A stretch of DNA of 64,000 nucleotides from Myxococcales bacterium (GCA_016794505.1 JAEUJZ010000023.1:62001-126000), one strand, 5' to 3'; numbered from the stretch's first letter, positions 51,871-61,601 are shown. Numbers and translations are program-made. The notes: generated by a model from the sequence alone, not told the origin.

Positions 51871-53504
51871 TTGCGCACCTGGGGCGAGCGGTCGGATGTG
51901 ATGCCGCGATACAGCGGAGGTCGCGGAATCGCCGTCGCACAGCTCGCATCAACGGTCAGAGCGTGGCGCTGACTTTCGGCATCGATAAAGCGGTACAGGA
52001 CATCGGGAATGCACGGCAGCGCCAGCACGCCATGCCCGGCATTGGGGACGACGATATGGCGCGCCTTTTCGCCCAAGGCTCGCGCGACGCGATCGCCGTG
52101 CCGCGTCGGGGTCACCGGATCCAGACCGCCAGAAAAAAGCAGGGTCGGTGCCGGCGCAGGCGGCACGCTGTAAAAGGCGCTGGGAACGTCGCCACGCGGG
52201 ACATGCGCGCAGATCTCTTGGTACTGCTGCGCGAAGCGCTCGGCGAATTCAACAGCCAGACGCTCGGTCGCTGCGTTCGCCGCTGCGCTCGCCGCTGCGT
52301 TCGCCGCTGCGTTCGTGGGTTGTGGCGTCGCTGCAGCGGGCAGATCTTCGGAACAGATCACAGCGAAGTGCATGCCCAAGGCCAGGCGCGTGCTGTCCCC
52401 GCCATCGAGCGCACTGCTCAGACCAAACAGCGCTTCGAAGCGGCCCTCGCTGGCTTGGGCCAAGGCCAAAGGCAGTGCCGAGGCCAACGCGGGCGCATAC
52501 AGCGGTCCATGCAGCAAAGCCATCAGCTGATCCGGTTGCAGCGTCAGGCGCTCGGCGTGGCCGGTGTGCGGATGGGTGACGGTGATCTCTTTGGGCAGAC
52601 TCGACAGCAGCGCCTGCGCCTTTGGACCGAGCGCAGGATGGCGCGCGTTGCAGTCGGCATCCTGTTCGCACGCGCGGATCCAGCTTGAAAGCGCCGCATA
52701 GGCATCCAGCCCCAGCGCCTGCGGCAGTCGCACATCAGGCGGCACGACACCGTCGAGAATCACGCGGCGCACGCGCGCAGGAAACTGCCGCATGTATTCC
52801 AGACCAGCGCGCGTTCCGTACGATCCGCCGATCACGTTGATCTGCTGGGCCCCCAGCACCTCACGCACGGCGTCGGCGTCTTGCATGGCCTGTGTCGTCG
52901 TGTACTTTCGCAGGTCGCCATGCGGACGCGTCTGCAGATCGGCCAAGCACTGCGCAAGATACGGACCAAAGCGGCTGTGTTGCAGCGACTCGGAAAGCGG
53001 CGTCGAGCGTGCTAGCTCGGGACAGGAAAGAGGCGCGCTGCGTCCGGTGCCACGCTGATCGATGAACACGATGTCGCGGCGGTTCTGCAAGCGCTTGAGC
53101 AGCTGGCCGATCGGGCCGACCAAGCGCAGCGCCGACTGCCCAGGGCCGCCGGCAAAAAAGAACACTGGATCCGGTCGTTTGTTGCGCGCGATGGCTGGCA
53201 GCACCGCGAAGTGGATGTCGATCTGCGGCGAATCAGGTGGCGAAGGACTGGCCGGCTCGGCTGCAGCAAGCGGGCGACGCAGCGTGCCGCACAAGAGCTC
53301 GGTCTCGCTGCCGGGAAGACGACACGGCGACAGCCCGCTTTTCGGCGGCTCGGCCCACGCGATACGGGGCGCGCTGAGCCCGAAAAGCCCAAGCAGGTGC
53401 AAGGCCAGCACACCGAACCGCTGAGCCGTCGGCTGTTTCCGTCGGCGAGTGCGATCACGTTCGGGCTGGCGAGCAAGCCGATGCCGAATCAAAGGCGGCT
53501 GCAT
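51867..53504 (-). CDS. Secreted alpha/beta hydrolase, tripeptidyl-aminopeptidase (S33) type
   Basis: 545 residues from ATG 53504; CGTATA on the plus strand at 53515-53520 gives a minus-strand -10-like TATACG 10 nt upstream. Signal sequence about 28-52. Catalytic Ser in GGSYGTRAGLEYM (GxSxG), oxyanion HGGP-like FAGGPGQS, DQRGTGRS, then a C-terminal TAP-like domain with Asp in GGLDPVTP and His in GHGVLALPC. Contains a short Ala-rich insert coded by a 12-bp repeat. Probably cleaves N-terminal residues from peptides. Overlaps the ATPase gene by 4 bp. Confidence 0.85.
   Translation of the reverse strand: MQPPLIRHRLARQPERDRTRRRKQPTAQRFGVLALHLLGLFGLSAPRIAWAEPPKSGLSPCRLPGSETELLCGTLRRPLAAAEPASPSPPDSPQIDIHFAVLPAIARNKRPDPVFFFAGGPGQSALRLVGPIGQLLKRLQNRRDIVFIDQRGTGRSAPLSCPELARSTPLSESLQHSRFGPYLAQCLADLQTRPHGDLRKYTTTQAMQDADAVREVLGAQQINVIGGSYGTRAGLEYMRQFPARVRRVILDGVVPPDVRLPQALGLDAYAALSSWIRACEQDADCNARHPALGPKAQALLSSLPKEITVTHPHTGHAERLTLQPDQLMALLHGPLYAPALASALPLALAQASEGRFEALFGLSSALDGGDSTRLALGMHFAVICSEDLPAAATPQPTNAAANAAASAAANAATERLAVEFAERFAQQYQEICAHVPRGDVPSAFYSVPPAPAPTLLFSGGLDPVTPTRHGDRVARALGEKARHIVVPNAGHGVLALPCIPDVLYRFIDAESQRHALTVDASCATAIPRPPLYRGITSDRSPQVRK
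52270..52317 (-). repeat. 12-bp tandem repeat, 4 units, in frame
   Basis: Four near-identical units of GCTGCGTTCGCC (plus-strand reading) inside the S33 hydrolase gene, coding an Ala/Asn-rich insert before the C-terminal domain. Confidence 0.8.
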
Positions 53505-53646
53505 GGCGGTGCAGCGTATACAGTCTGTCCACGATCCGCCATCGTCTCGCACCGGGGCGGGTACACGCTGGGGATGGGCAAAAACCAGCGCAGGGCGCAA
53601 AGACCCGCCAGCGCAGCGCGCCCGCGTCCGGCCGGCAGCGACGGTG

Positions 53647-56532
53647 TTACTTGGGGGTGATGACGAAGGCGATGCCAGGGATGTTGATGCCCGGAGCGCC
53701 CAGGCGCAGCGTGCCTTCGATGCGGCTCGCTTGCTTGCGGCCACCGACCTCGCTGCTCATCGTCACGTTGCCGACGACATTGGCGGCATCGGCAACACCG
53801 CGACCGGGCAAGGGCAGCGCGAATGGCTGCATGCGGAAGGTGTCTCCATCGATGCGGGCCCACAGCGTCTGCTGCTGATTTGCGCCCAACGCAAGCAGCA
53901 CGCGCAGGCTGCCGGGCTGGTTTGCGTCCTGTGCCATGTTGAACACGATCGGGGGCGGCGGCGGTCCCCCCATCGCTGGCAGCTGGATGGAAAGCGTCAT
54001 CGCAGCAGGCAGCTCAGCGACGGCGGGTTGGGCGATGGCAAACTCGCTGCAGCGCTCTAGATCCAAGACTCCGCCCGAGCGAAAGCGCAGGCCCGGCTCG
54101 ACGCAGAAGCGATAGCGCGTTCCCGCCGACAGCGGCAGATTCGGGACAAAGCGCAAGCGCAGACCGTCGATGCGCGCCGTGCCTGGCACCTTGGGCCCAT
54201 CCACCGCAGAAAGCGCGAGCTTGCCCTGCACCTGAGCCAGCGCTGCGGCGTCGCCATCGCTGTCGTCCACCGGCTCGCTGAAGGCGGCCCAGGGCTGCAC
54301 ATCGGGCAGCACGCCTTGGTTGCTGTCGATGTCCGGCCAGATGCCAAGCGGCGCGGCGCCTTTGGGCGTTAGCTGCGCAAGGAAGCTGATCAGCTGGCTG
54401 CGCTCGTCTGCGCTGACGCTGGCGCCGACATAGGCCAGCGCAACATCGACGGCTGCGGCCAAGCTGCGCGGCTTGCCGTTGACCATGTATACGCCGTGAC
54501 GATAGACGCCAAGCAGCGACGGTACGTCGGCAGCTTCCCCGGACTTGCCGCGAGGCACGTATGCGCGGTTGGTGTAAAGCGGGGGCGTGTGGCAGCCGGC
54601 GCAGGACAGCTTCTTTTCAAAGATCTCTTTTCCGGCCAAGCCCGCAGCCGTGTAGCTGCCGTCGAGCCGCGTCTCGTGCGTGGCGCGCGGGGCGCCCAAG
54701 AGCGATCCCAAGAAGGCCGCCAAGCCCTCGGCTTCGCCGGTATTGACCTGCGTGCCGACGATTGAAGGCGGGCCTTGGAAGCCAAAGTTTTCGGCGCTGG
54801 ACACATACGCGCCCCATTCGAGCGGCGTCGTCGCCTGCAAGAGCTGCAGCGGGCGGACGTTGTGCCAGATGCGTGGGCCAAAGCGCCAGACCATGCCGTC
54901 GTTCTGCGTCTCGACATGGCAGCCACTGCACGAGTGATTGGCGGCGAAGCCAGCGCCTGGCTGGGTGAAGATTTTTTCGCCGAGCGCGACGGCGGCGGGC
55001 CGCGGATCATCGCTCAAGGGCAGCGTCGACAGCAGCGCACCGTCGGCGCCGAGGATCGCGACAGCAAAGCTCTGGAAGCAGTGGACCGCGACCCCTCCCT
55101 GCGGCAGCGCCACCAGCTTGCGCGGGCCCTGACAGACGGGGGTGCGGCGGCGCTCGGCCAGCGTGGCGCGATCGACGATCAGCACCTGGCCAGACGCCTC
55201 GGCGCTGAGCCACAGCGCATCCCCGACGGCAAGCACACCAGCCGGGTGAACGAAGGGCAGCCCCTTGGCGCTGTCTTGCCGCGTCAGATCAGCCCGCCTG
55301 CGCACCTGGCCATAGTCGGCAGCCAGCGGATCGGCCGCAATCACCACCGCTTGATGGACAAACGGCTTGGCCGTGGGTTCGTTCTGCGGTGGCACGGTGT
55401 CCCCGTCGGTGGCTGCGACATAAAGCTCGGCTCCGTCATCGGAAAGAGCCAGCGCTCGCAGGTCGGCCGCCACGCCGAGGATCGTCTTTGTGACCTTGCG
55501 CTCGACGGTGTCGACGATCCAGATGTCTTGGTCGTCTTCTGGCTTGCGCATGCCCATCGGACCGTCCTGCAAGTTGGCCGATCGGTACGAGGCAACGAAC
55601 AGGCGCTTGCCGTCGGCGCTTAGCGCCAGGGCGCGCGGGTCAAAGCCCACATCGATGCGCGCGGCCACTTCACGCGCGGCGACATCGACCACTGCCACCT
55701 GGCGCATGGTCGCAAGCGAGACATACAGCCACGCTCCGTCGGGTGACAGCGCAAGGCCCGTGGGCTCGTCACCGACCCACAGCGCGTCTTCCAAGACGCC
55801 GCGGCTGCGATCAATAAAGCCGACGGTGTCGGCACCACGCTGCGCCACCAGGACATAAGGCAAAGACTCGCTGCCGATCACCGCTGCCGGCCAGGATCCG
55901 ACGGGAATTTCGTCCTGCTTGCGATATCCCGAGCCGTCTTTTTTCAGCCGCGTCACGGTGTACGCAGCGCCATTGGCGGACCAAAGCTCGTCCCCGACGC
56001 GGGTCAGGCCATAAAGCGGCGTCAGGTAGTGGTTGGCGAAGCGCTCGGCGGGCGGACGGGCTACGACGCGCAGGCTCTGCTCGCTGCCGGGAACGCTGGA
56101 CAGCGAGAGCACATACGTCCCAGCGACGTCGGGCGTAAAGCGAGGCTGCGGCGCCCCGGATGCAAACACGCGACTGCGACTGCCGGCCGGCGCGGTCTGC
56201 ACGTCCCAGCGCGCATCGCTTGGGCAGCCTTCTTTGCGAAGCACCTGGGGCAGATAAAACGTGTCGCCCAGCGTGTGCGAGCGCGCGTTCTGCAGCGCAA
56301 GAGGCACCTCGAAACAGCCGCTTGCGGACGGCCCCGTGGGCACCTTGCCTTCGTCGATCGCGGGCTCGGTCGGCGCGCAGGCAGACAGCAAAAGCAGACC
56401 CAGGCCGAGCGCTTGTGGGGCGCCCCTGAGACGAAAGAAACCGCGCGGGGCCAGCGCCCGCTTGGCGTTGTCAGCACGGCCGACGCCAAGGTCAGCAGCC
56501 ACAGGGACCGAGGGAAAACGGGGCATCGTCAC
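53647..56532 (-). CDS. Di-haem c-type cytochrome lipoprotein with beta-propeller
   Basis: 961 residues. After ~40 residues comes a signal helix ending in lipobox LLSAC. Residues ~150-500 have YVTN-type propeller repeats (GLALSPDGAWLYVSLATMRQVAVVDVAAREV and similar). Two haem c sites, CSGCH at about 535-539 and CAGCH at about 644-648, lie in a region like di-haem peroxidase/MauG-type proteins. The C-terminus is beta-rich and may contain an SbsA-type Ig-like domain. Probably an outer-surface electron-transfer or oxidising protein. The long N-terminus before the signal helix suggests the true start may be nearer 56420. Confidence 0.8.
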   Translation of the reverse strand: MTMPRFPSVPVAADLGVGRADNAKRALAPRGFFRLRGAPQALGLGLLLLSACAPTEPAIDEGKVPTGPSASGCFEVPLALQNARSHTLGDTFYLPQVLRKEGCPSDARWDVQTAPAGSRSRVFASGAPQPRFTPDVAGTYVLSLSSVPGSEQSLRVVARPPAERFANHYLTPLYGLTRVGDELWSANGAAYTVTRLKKDGSGYRKQDEIPVGSWPAAVIGSESLPYVLVAQRGADTVGFIDRSRGVLEDALWVGDEPTGLALSPDGAWLYVSLATMRQVAVVDVAAREVAARIDVGFDPRALALSADGKRLFVASYRSANLQDGPMGMRKPEDDQDIWIVDTVERKVTKTILGVAADLRALALSDDGAELYVAATDGDTVPPQNEPTAKPFVHQAVVIAADPLAADYGQVRRRADLTRQDSAKGLPFVHPAGVLAVGDALWLSAEASGQVLIVDRATLAERRRTPVCQGPRKLVALPQGGVAVHCFQSFAVAILGADGALLSTLPLSDDPRPAAVALGEKIFTQPGAGFAANHSCSGCHVETQNDGMVWRFGPRIWHNVRPLQLLQATTPLEWGAYVSSAENFGFQGPPSIVGTQVNTGEAEGLAAFLGSLLGAPRATHETRLDGSYTAAGLAGKEIFEKKLSCAGCHTPPLYTNRAYVPRGKSGEAADVPSLLGVYRHGVYMVNGKPRSLAAAVDVALAYVGASVSADERSQLISFLAQLTPKGAAPLGIWPDIDSNQGVLPDVQPWAAFSEPVDDSDGDAAALAQVQGKLALSAVDGPKVPGTARIDGLRLRFVPNLPLSAGTRYRFCVEPGLRFRSGGVLDLERCSEFAIAQPAVAELPAAMTLSIQLPAMGGPPPPPIVFNMAQDANQPGSLRVLLALGANQQQTLWARIDGDTFRMQPFALPLPGRGVADAANVVGNVTMSSEVGGRKQASRIEGTLRLGAPGINIPGIAFVITPK

Positions 56533-56864
56533 GAGGGGCCTCCTTCACGATGGGCGGGTGAACAGGGTGCTATGGGGGGTCGCTTTGCGCGAGCCCGTCA
56601 CGATGCATGCCGCGCCTGTTCCGGCGGCGGCGGGATGATTCGAGGGCCCTGATCCAAGGTCTGCGAAAGCGAAAGGAGCCCTTTAGATGCCATGCCTGGA
56701 CGGCTGTGCAGCGAAAGAGTGGCTCGACGCAGGGCGGGCAGAATGTGTAGAAAAATATCCGAAATATGGATTACACTTTTTCGTTGCATTAATAGATCGC
56801 AGCAGCCTGGCTCGTCGGTCAGGACGTTGCTCGATCAAAACCCAAACGAAAAAGGGAGTACGTC
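56533..56864. promoter_or_regulatory. Divergent promoter region with AT-rich segment
   Basis: 332 bp without a gene between two divergent lipoprotein genes. An AT-rich stretch at about 56748-56795, rare in this window, probably holds the promoter for the collagen-like lipoprotein; it includes a small inverted repeat ATCC-GAAATAT-GGAT. I cannot assign -35/-10 boxes with confidence. The part nearest 56532 shows CTCC/GGAGG ribosome-site sequence for the minus-strand gene. Confidence 0.45.
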
Positions 56865-58427
56865 ATGAAGAAGACGCTGGGCTGGCTTTTTTTGGCCAGC
56901 AGCATCGTGGCTTGCGGCGAACCGGTAGAGGGTCCACGGGGTGCGCAGGGGCCGACGGGTCCAGCCGGGCCGCAGGGACCGATGGGGTCCATGGGCGTGC
57001 CGGGGGGCTCTGGCACCGGCAGTACGGACGTGTCGATCTCGGCGATTACCCCATCGATGGTTCCGGGAGCGCGCACGGCGACGCTGGTCGTGTCGGGCTT
57101 TGGCACGCACTTTAAAGCCGGCACGACGACGGTGGCCTTCAATGACATGAACATCAAGGTGACCAAGGTGGACGTGGCCAGCGCCACCTATCTGCGCGTC
57201 ACCGTCGACGTGACGGCCTTGGCCACGATGGGCAACAAGGACCTGACGGTGACGACGCCGGGCGCGGGCATGGGCGGCGCCGAAGAAAAGCTGACGGTGC
57301 AGGGCGGAGTGGTGGTCACGCCGACGCTGATGGCCGAGCTACCGCTGGGGCAGAACATGCCGGCCTCGGTGCCGCAGGGCGGGCTGGCGACGGTCCGCTT
57401 CCGCAACCTGGACTATCGCGACAACCTGTTCGATCCGATGAACACGCGCTCGCTTCTAGGTCTGTCGAGCGTGGTGGGTCTGGTGGCGCCGGCCTCGGCG
57501 AATGCGGTGGTCGATCCGACGACGTTTGGTGGCTTGGTGCTGGTCGATGCGCTGCCGCCCGCTGGAGGCCTGCAAGTTGGCCTGACCAGCCAGACACCGC
57601 TCGGTCAAGCGCTGAACTTCATCTCGGATCCGATGGATACCAAGACGCCGCAGGTGACGGCGCGCACGCCCATCGCGCTCAATGACAAGTCGGACTCGAC
57701 GAACCAGAGCATTCCGGCGCCATCTTCGACGACGCTGTACAAGTTCTCGACGCCGGCTGACAACTACATCGTGCTGACGCGCCTGCACGGCATGCCGCTG
57801 GGCTCGGCGCTGCGCTTCGGTGCCGTACCGCCGCCGCGCGTCATCGGTCAGATGGCGCCAGCCACCGGCCGCTTTGCCGAGGGAATGCCGTTTGATACCT
57901 CGCGCACCATCGACATGATGGGCCTTCTGGTCGCGCACAACTTCCTTACGTACGTGCCCAAGGGCGGCGACCTGTACTTCGCGGTGTACACCGACAACCT
58001 GACGGGCAGCGCCAATCACAGCTATACGATCCTGCCCAAGCGGGTCGTCGGGGCTGCCATCTCGGTGAAAGAGCCGACGACGCCGGACACGCCCGCCAAT
58101 CCGCTCTTGAAGAACCTGGCGGTCGACAAGGCCTTTTACGCCACCGACGGCATGATCGAAGACGCCAGCGACGCCGATTACATCACGCTCAAGCCGGCGA
58201 CGAACGGCACGCTGTACTTTGCGGCCACCACCAACACGGGCGGATCGCTCAGCGTTCAGCTTCTGGACATGAACTGCATGGCTCCCGTCGGTGTGAACGG
58301 CATGCGCATGGCCAATGGCGCCGCCGCTCAGGAAGAGACGGTTAGCTCGGCCATCACCTACTGCCTGAAGGTCGCGGGCCAGGCCAAGACGCCGTACACG
58401 CTGATCCTCACGCAAGACATCCCGTAA
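56865..58427 (+). CDS. Lipoprotein with collagen-like repeat and beta-sandwich domains
   Basis: 520 residues; AAGGGAG about 8 nt before ATG 56865. Signal peptide with lipobox SIVAC. Immediately after Cys17 comes a short Gly-X-Y run (GPRGAQGPTGPAGPQGPMG), as in bacterial collagen-like stalks. An IPT/TIG-like beta domain follows (SISAITPSMVPGARTATLVVSGFGTHF), then ~370 residues of beta-rich sequence, perhaps a pre-peptidase-like C-terminal domain. Surface protein of unknown function, divergent from the di-haem lipoprotein. Confidence 0.75.
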   Translation: MKKTLGWLFLASSIVACGEPVEGPRGAQGPTGPAGPQGPMGSMGVPGGSGTGSTDVSISAITPSMVPGARTATLVVSGFGTHFKAGTTTVAFNDMNIKVTKVDVASATYLRVTVDVTALATMGNKDLTVTTPGAGMGGAEEKLTVQGGVVVTPTLMAELPLGQNMPASVPQGGLATVRFRNLDYRDNLFDPMNTRSLLGLSSVVGLVAPASANAVVDPTTFGGLVLVDALPPAGGLQVGLTSQTPLGQALNFISDPMDTKTPQVTARTPIALNDKSDSTNQSIPAPSSTTLYKFSTPADNYIVLTRLHGMPLGSALRFGAVPPPRVIGQMAPATGRFAEGMPFDTSRTIDMMGLLVAHNFLTYVPKGGDLYFAVYTDNLTGSANHSYTILPKRVVGAAISVKEPTTPDTPANPLLKNLAVDKAFYATDGMIEDASDADYITLKPATNGTLYFAATTNTGGSLSVQLLDMNCMAPVGVNGMRMANGAAAQEETVSSAITYCLKVAGQAKTPYTLILTQDIP

Positions 58428-58710
58428 GCTCGGCAGCCCCCCCGTCGCTGCGGGTCGCTTCTCGCGCGGCCCGTCCCCTCCTTTCTTCTGGCTCGCCCGG
58501 CGTCTGCGGTTCCTCGTTCGTTTGCGGCCTGCCACGCGCTCGCGGGCTCTTCCCGCTGGGCCGATCGGGATCGGACGCGCTGCGAACCCCGAGGCGAATG
58601 GGCCGCTTGCTTCCGGCCGATCCCGCTGGGCGGCGAGCGTGCGACAATGACGGCTCTAAGTCGGCGAGCGGGCTGCGACGGCAGCGTGGCTTGTCACCAA
58701 GGGGGGGAAG
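58428..58710. other. Intergenic region before the AT-rich putative lipase
   Basis: 283 bp, GC-rich. Contains a partly palindromic CCGATCGGGATCGG at about 58560 and two copies of CCCGCTGGGC (near 58552 and 58623). A GGGGGGGAAG ribosome site precedes ATG 58711. No promoter or gene recognised. Confidence 0.4.
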
Positions 58711-60111
58711 ATGCCGGTCAGCTTCACGGTCTTTTGCCATGGGACGGGACGTCACCGCGGGCGCCGAGCCTGGGACATCGTGCAGGTGATGCACAACTGC
58801 GCCGACGGCAGCGACTATCAAGACTATCTGATCCTCGACGGGCCGGCCGGCCACTCGGAGTGGGTGCCCAAAGACGTGTACGACGCGCAGTACCGCAGCC
58901 AGGCGCACGTCGAGGTGCAAGGCAACAACCTGCGGGATCTGCACCTGATGGCCGGTGACTTCGACCCCGACGTCGACACCCTGACCCCTAAGTCGCGCAA
59001 TCTATTAAATCCCAGCTATGCCAAAATGCCGTTTGGCACATTGCATACGACTATACAAGGCAAAGGTGTTGGGTCCAACGTCAAGCATGCGCTGGCGGTA
59101 ATCCGCAGAAAATTTGTTAAACACGGCAGTGTCTCAAGGCGGCTTCGCTGCATCAATCTACTGGGGTGGAGCCGCGGTGGCGTTACCTGCATTAAAATCG
59201 CGAATCGTCTGTGGCAAGATCCACAATTGAAACATATTCCTGTCAATCTATTTGCGGTAGATCCAGTACCAGGGGATAGTCATTACAAAAATGCTGACTC
59301 ACACAATATTCCACCCAATGTCAAGAATCTAATTGTGCTTTTGGCTATGCATGAAAAGCGTGATGGCTTTCATCCGGTGGATCTGGATACCGTGCGCTTT
59401 GATGGCGAGGCGCTGACCGCAGAAAACGACTTTGATATCGGCGAAAAGTGGAATCACTTATGGCTGCCACTGCCGGGGGTTCACAACAGCATTCCACAAC
59501 CGCATAAGCCGCTGCTGGGCCCCGGAATGATCGGCTTTCAATTGTGCTATCAGTTCTTGAGTTATCACGGTACTGCGTTTAAACATTCCCCTTTTAGCAA
59601 GTCCGTGTATCCGATCAATGATAAGACGATGTGCTGGCTTTATGCCGACATGATCAACAAAATGCGTATTTACGAAGAACATGGCCACAAAGAGCACTCT
59701 TTCTTTAAGGGCGGTGGTGAGCATGTTCGGACCTTGAATCAACAATTGCATAAATACCGCACACACGGGCATTTGTTCCTAAATGAACATCATCGTCGAT
59801 GTTTTATCAACGCATACCCAGATATCAGTGTCGGGTATCGAAGGCTCGATTGCTCTGCAACATCACCTCTGGATCGGGAAACGCGGAAAATGTTTTATCA
59901 CAGTTATACCAGTCACTTATTTCCAAATTGGGACGAACTAGGAGTCGTGCCCGTTCCCGGCGATCTGCAGAATGTCGACCATTTTTGGCGACAGGCATGG
60001 CGGGATGAGTTTAAAGAGCTTGGCTATTGGGACGACATCAAAGAAGCGCATAAAAAGCCAGATAAGCCGATCAAATTAAAGAAAGTTAAAAACTTCAGCG
60101 AGGTGAAATAG
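58711..60111 (+). CDS. Alpha/beta-hydrolase-fold protein (DUF2235/Tle-like putative lipase), foreign composition
   Basis: 466 residues. Starts MPVSFTVFCHGTGRHRG, like the FCxGTG start of DUF2235/T6SS phospholipase (Tle) proteins. Nucleophile elbow GWSRGG with Ser154, then FAVDPVPG with Asp184; a His-rich second half could supply the catalytic His. No signal peptide. From about 58990 to the end the DNA is clearly AT-richer with codons unlike the neighbours (TTA, ATA, AAT, CAT), while the first ~93 codons are GC-rich. Lipase or effector activity is inferred from motifs; no secretion genes are adjacent. Confidence 0.68.
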   Translation: MPVSFTVFCHGTGRHRGRRAWDIVQVMHNCADGSDYQDYLILDGPAGHSEWVPKDVYDAQYRSQAHVEVQGNNLRDLHLMAGDFDPDVDTLTPKSRNLLNPSYAKMPFGTLHTTIQGKGVGSNVKHALAVIRRKFVKHGSVSRRLRCINLLGWSRGGVTCIKIANRLWQDPQLKHIPVNLFAVDPVPGDSHYKNADSHNIPPNVKNLIVLLAMHEKRDGFHPVDLDTVRFDGEALTAENDFDIGEKWNHLWLPLPGVHNSIPQPHKPLLGPGMIGFQLCYQFLSYHGTAFKHSPFSKSVYPINDKTMCWLYADMINKMRIYEEHGHKEHSFFKGGGEHVRTLNQQLHKYRTHGHLFLNEHHRRCFINAYPDISVGYRRLDCSATSPLDRETRKMFYHSYTSHLFPNWDELGVVPVPGDLQNVDHFWRQAWRDEFKELGYWDDIKEAHKKPDKPIKLKKVKNFSEVK

Positions 60112-60227
60112 TCGGCATCGACCACGCGGCGCACTGCCCGTGCGTGCTGCGCTGGCGTGCTGCGCTGGCTTGCTTCGTTCGCGGGCCTCGTGCCATGGTT
60201 CGCACCTTGCGGAAGGAACCATCGGCC

Positions 60228-61601
60228 ATGCGACGAAACACCACGTCTTTTGTCTTTGCGGGATTGGCCCAGCTTGCGGCGCTGTCTTCGCTGAGTGCGG
60301 TCATGAGCTGCACCGATTCGATGAGCATCCTCGACGAAGAGGAGGAGAAGCGGCGCCGCGACATGGCGATGCCGGCCCCCGACATGGCGGACCCGCCGCG
60401 CGATATGGCGAGCCCACCGCGCGATATGGCGGACCCGTCGCGCGACATGGCGGACCCGCCGCGCGATATGGCGGACCCGTCGCGCGACATGGCGGACCCG
60501 CCGCGCGATATGGCGGACCCGCCGCGCGATATGGCAGACCCGCCGCGCGATATGGCGGACCCGCCGCGCGATATGGCGGACCCGCCGCGCGACATGGCAG
60601 ACCCGCCGCGCGATATGGCGATGCCGCCAGTCGATATGAGCACGCCGGTCGATATGAGCACGCCGCCGGTCGATATGACGACGGTGTACAGTTGCCGCGG
60701 TGCCGATGCGCCGGGCGTGATGTACCAGACGGTCACCGACTCGCTGAAGCTGCCAGCCGCGGGCCGAACGTATGCCTATGACTACGACGGCGGTGGGCGG
60801 CCCAAGAACCAGTTCCGCACCCTGATCCAAGCCGTCGCCATTGCGGGCCTGGATCTGCAGACGTCCATCGACGACTCGGTCCGCAAGGGCCTGACGCTGC
60901 AGCTTGCCAGCCTGAAGACGGCGAGCCTGACCGGATCGACCTGCACAGGGGTGTCGCTGATTCCGGCCAAGCCGACCCCGATGCCGCCGAAGTTTGACGG
61001 CACCGACGTGCTGTCGAAAGCGATGACGCTGCCCGCCGATCTGATTGGCAGCATCACTCTCGGCAAGCTCAACACCAAGGCCAGCAAGGATCTGACGGCC
61101 GCGGAAGAGGCGGTGCTGGATGTGCAAATCAACATCGGCGCCATGGCGATGACGCTGCCTGTCCACGGCCTGCACATCGAAGGCACGGTCGAGCGCATCG
61201 GTGGTATCACGCGCATCAAAGATGGCGTCTTGCACGGCGTCATCGCGGCCGCCGACATCGATGGCCGCATCCTGCCGGCGATTGCCACGACGGTGACCTT
61301 GCTGATCAACAGCGATCCGACGTCCTCGACCACCAAGACGATCATCAGCCTGTTTGAAGACACGACAAAGCCGGCCAGCGCCATGAAGTGCATGACGCCC
61401 AGCATGTGCTGCAAGACCAGCCCCTCGACCTGCGTGATCCTGCCGGCCGAGATCAAGGCGTCGGTGTTCGGCGCGATCATCGCGCCCGATGTCGAGGTCT
61501 TTGACGCCATGGGCAAGTGGAAGCCGGTGCGCGGCGGCACAGCGTACAACGGCATGACCTTTGGCATCGGCTTCAGCACCGTCACAGCCACCTACCCATA
61601 G
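60228..61601 (+). CDS. Lipoprotein-like protein with 7-residue DMADPPR repeats
   Basis: 457 residues from ATG 60228 (GGAAGGAA upstream). Signal sequence followed by VMSC, a possible lipobox. A charged segment (DEEEEKRRR) leads into eleven DMAxPxR heptads with diverged flanks (60360-60632), an extended acidic/Pro stalk. The remaining ~320 residues are beta-rich with several Cys (CMTPSMCCKTSPSTC). Presumably a surface or periplasm-spanning protein; no family recognised. It is followed after 15 bp by the NCS1 permease gene. Confidence 0.7.
   Translation: MRRNTTSFVFAGLAQLAALSSLSAVMSCTDSMSILDEEEEKRRRDMAMPAPDMADPPRDMASPPRDMADPSRDMADPPRDMADPSRDMADPPRDMADPPRDMADPPRDMADPPRDMADPPRDMADPPRDMAMPPVDMSTPVDMSTPPVDMTTVYSCRGADAPGVMYQTVTDSLKLPAAGRTYAYDYDGGGRPKNQFRTLIQAVAIAGLDLQTSIDDSVRKGLTLQLASLKTASLTGSTCTGVSLIPAKPTPMPPKFDGTDVLSKAMTLPADLIGSITLGKLNTKASKDLTAAEEAVLDVQINIGAMAMTLPVHGLHIEGTVERIGGITRIKDGVLHGVIAAADIDGRILPAIATTVTLLINSDPTSSTTKTIISLFEDTTKPASAMKCMTPSMCCKTSPSTCVILPAEIKASVFGAIIAPDVEVFDAMGKWKPVRGGTAYNGMTFGIGFSTVTATYP
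60360..60632 (+). repeat. 21-bp tandem repeat, ~11 units plus flanks, in frame
   Basis: Units of GATATGGCGGACCCGCCGCGC, several with CGA/ACA or TCG changes, coding DMADPPR heptads. The later six units are nearly identical, suggesting recent expansion. Confidence 0.9.

Noticed and set aside
59025..59042. TTTGGCACATTGCA inside the AT-rich gene as a sigma-54 promoter
   Set aside because: Spacing between the GG and GC elements is only 6 nt and it lies within a coding region.
60360..60632. Repeat array considered as CRISPR or intergenic satellite
   Set aside because: The 21-bp units are in frame within a signal-bearing gene and code a regular heptad.
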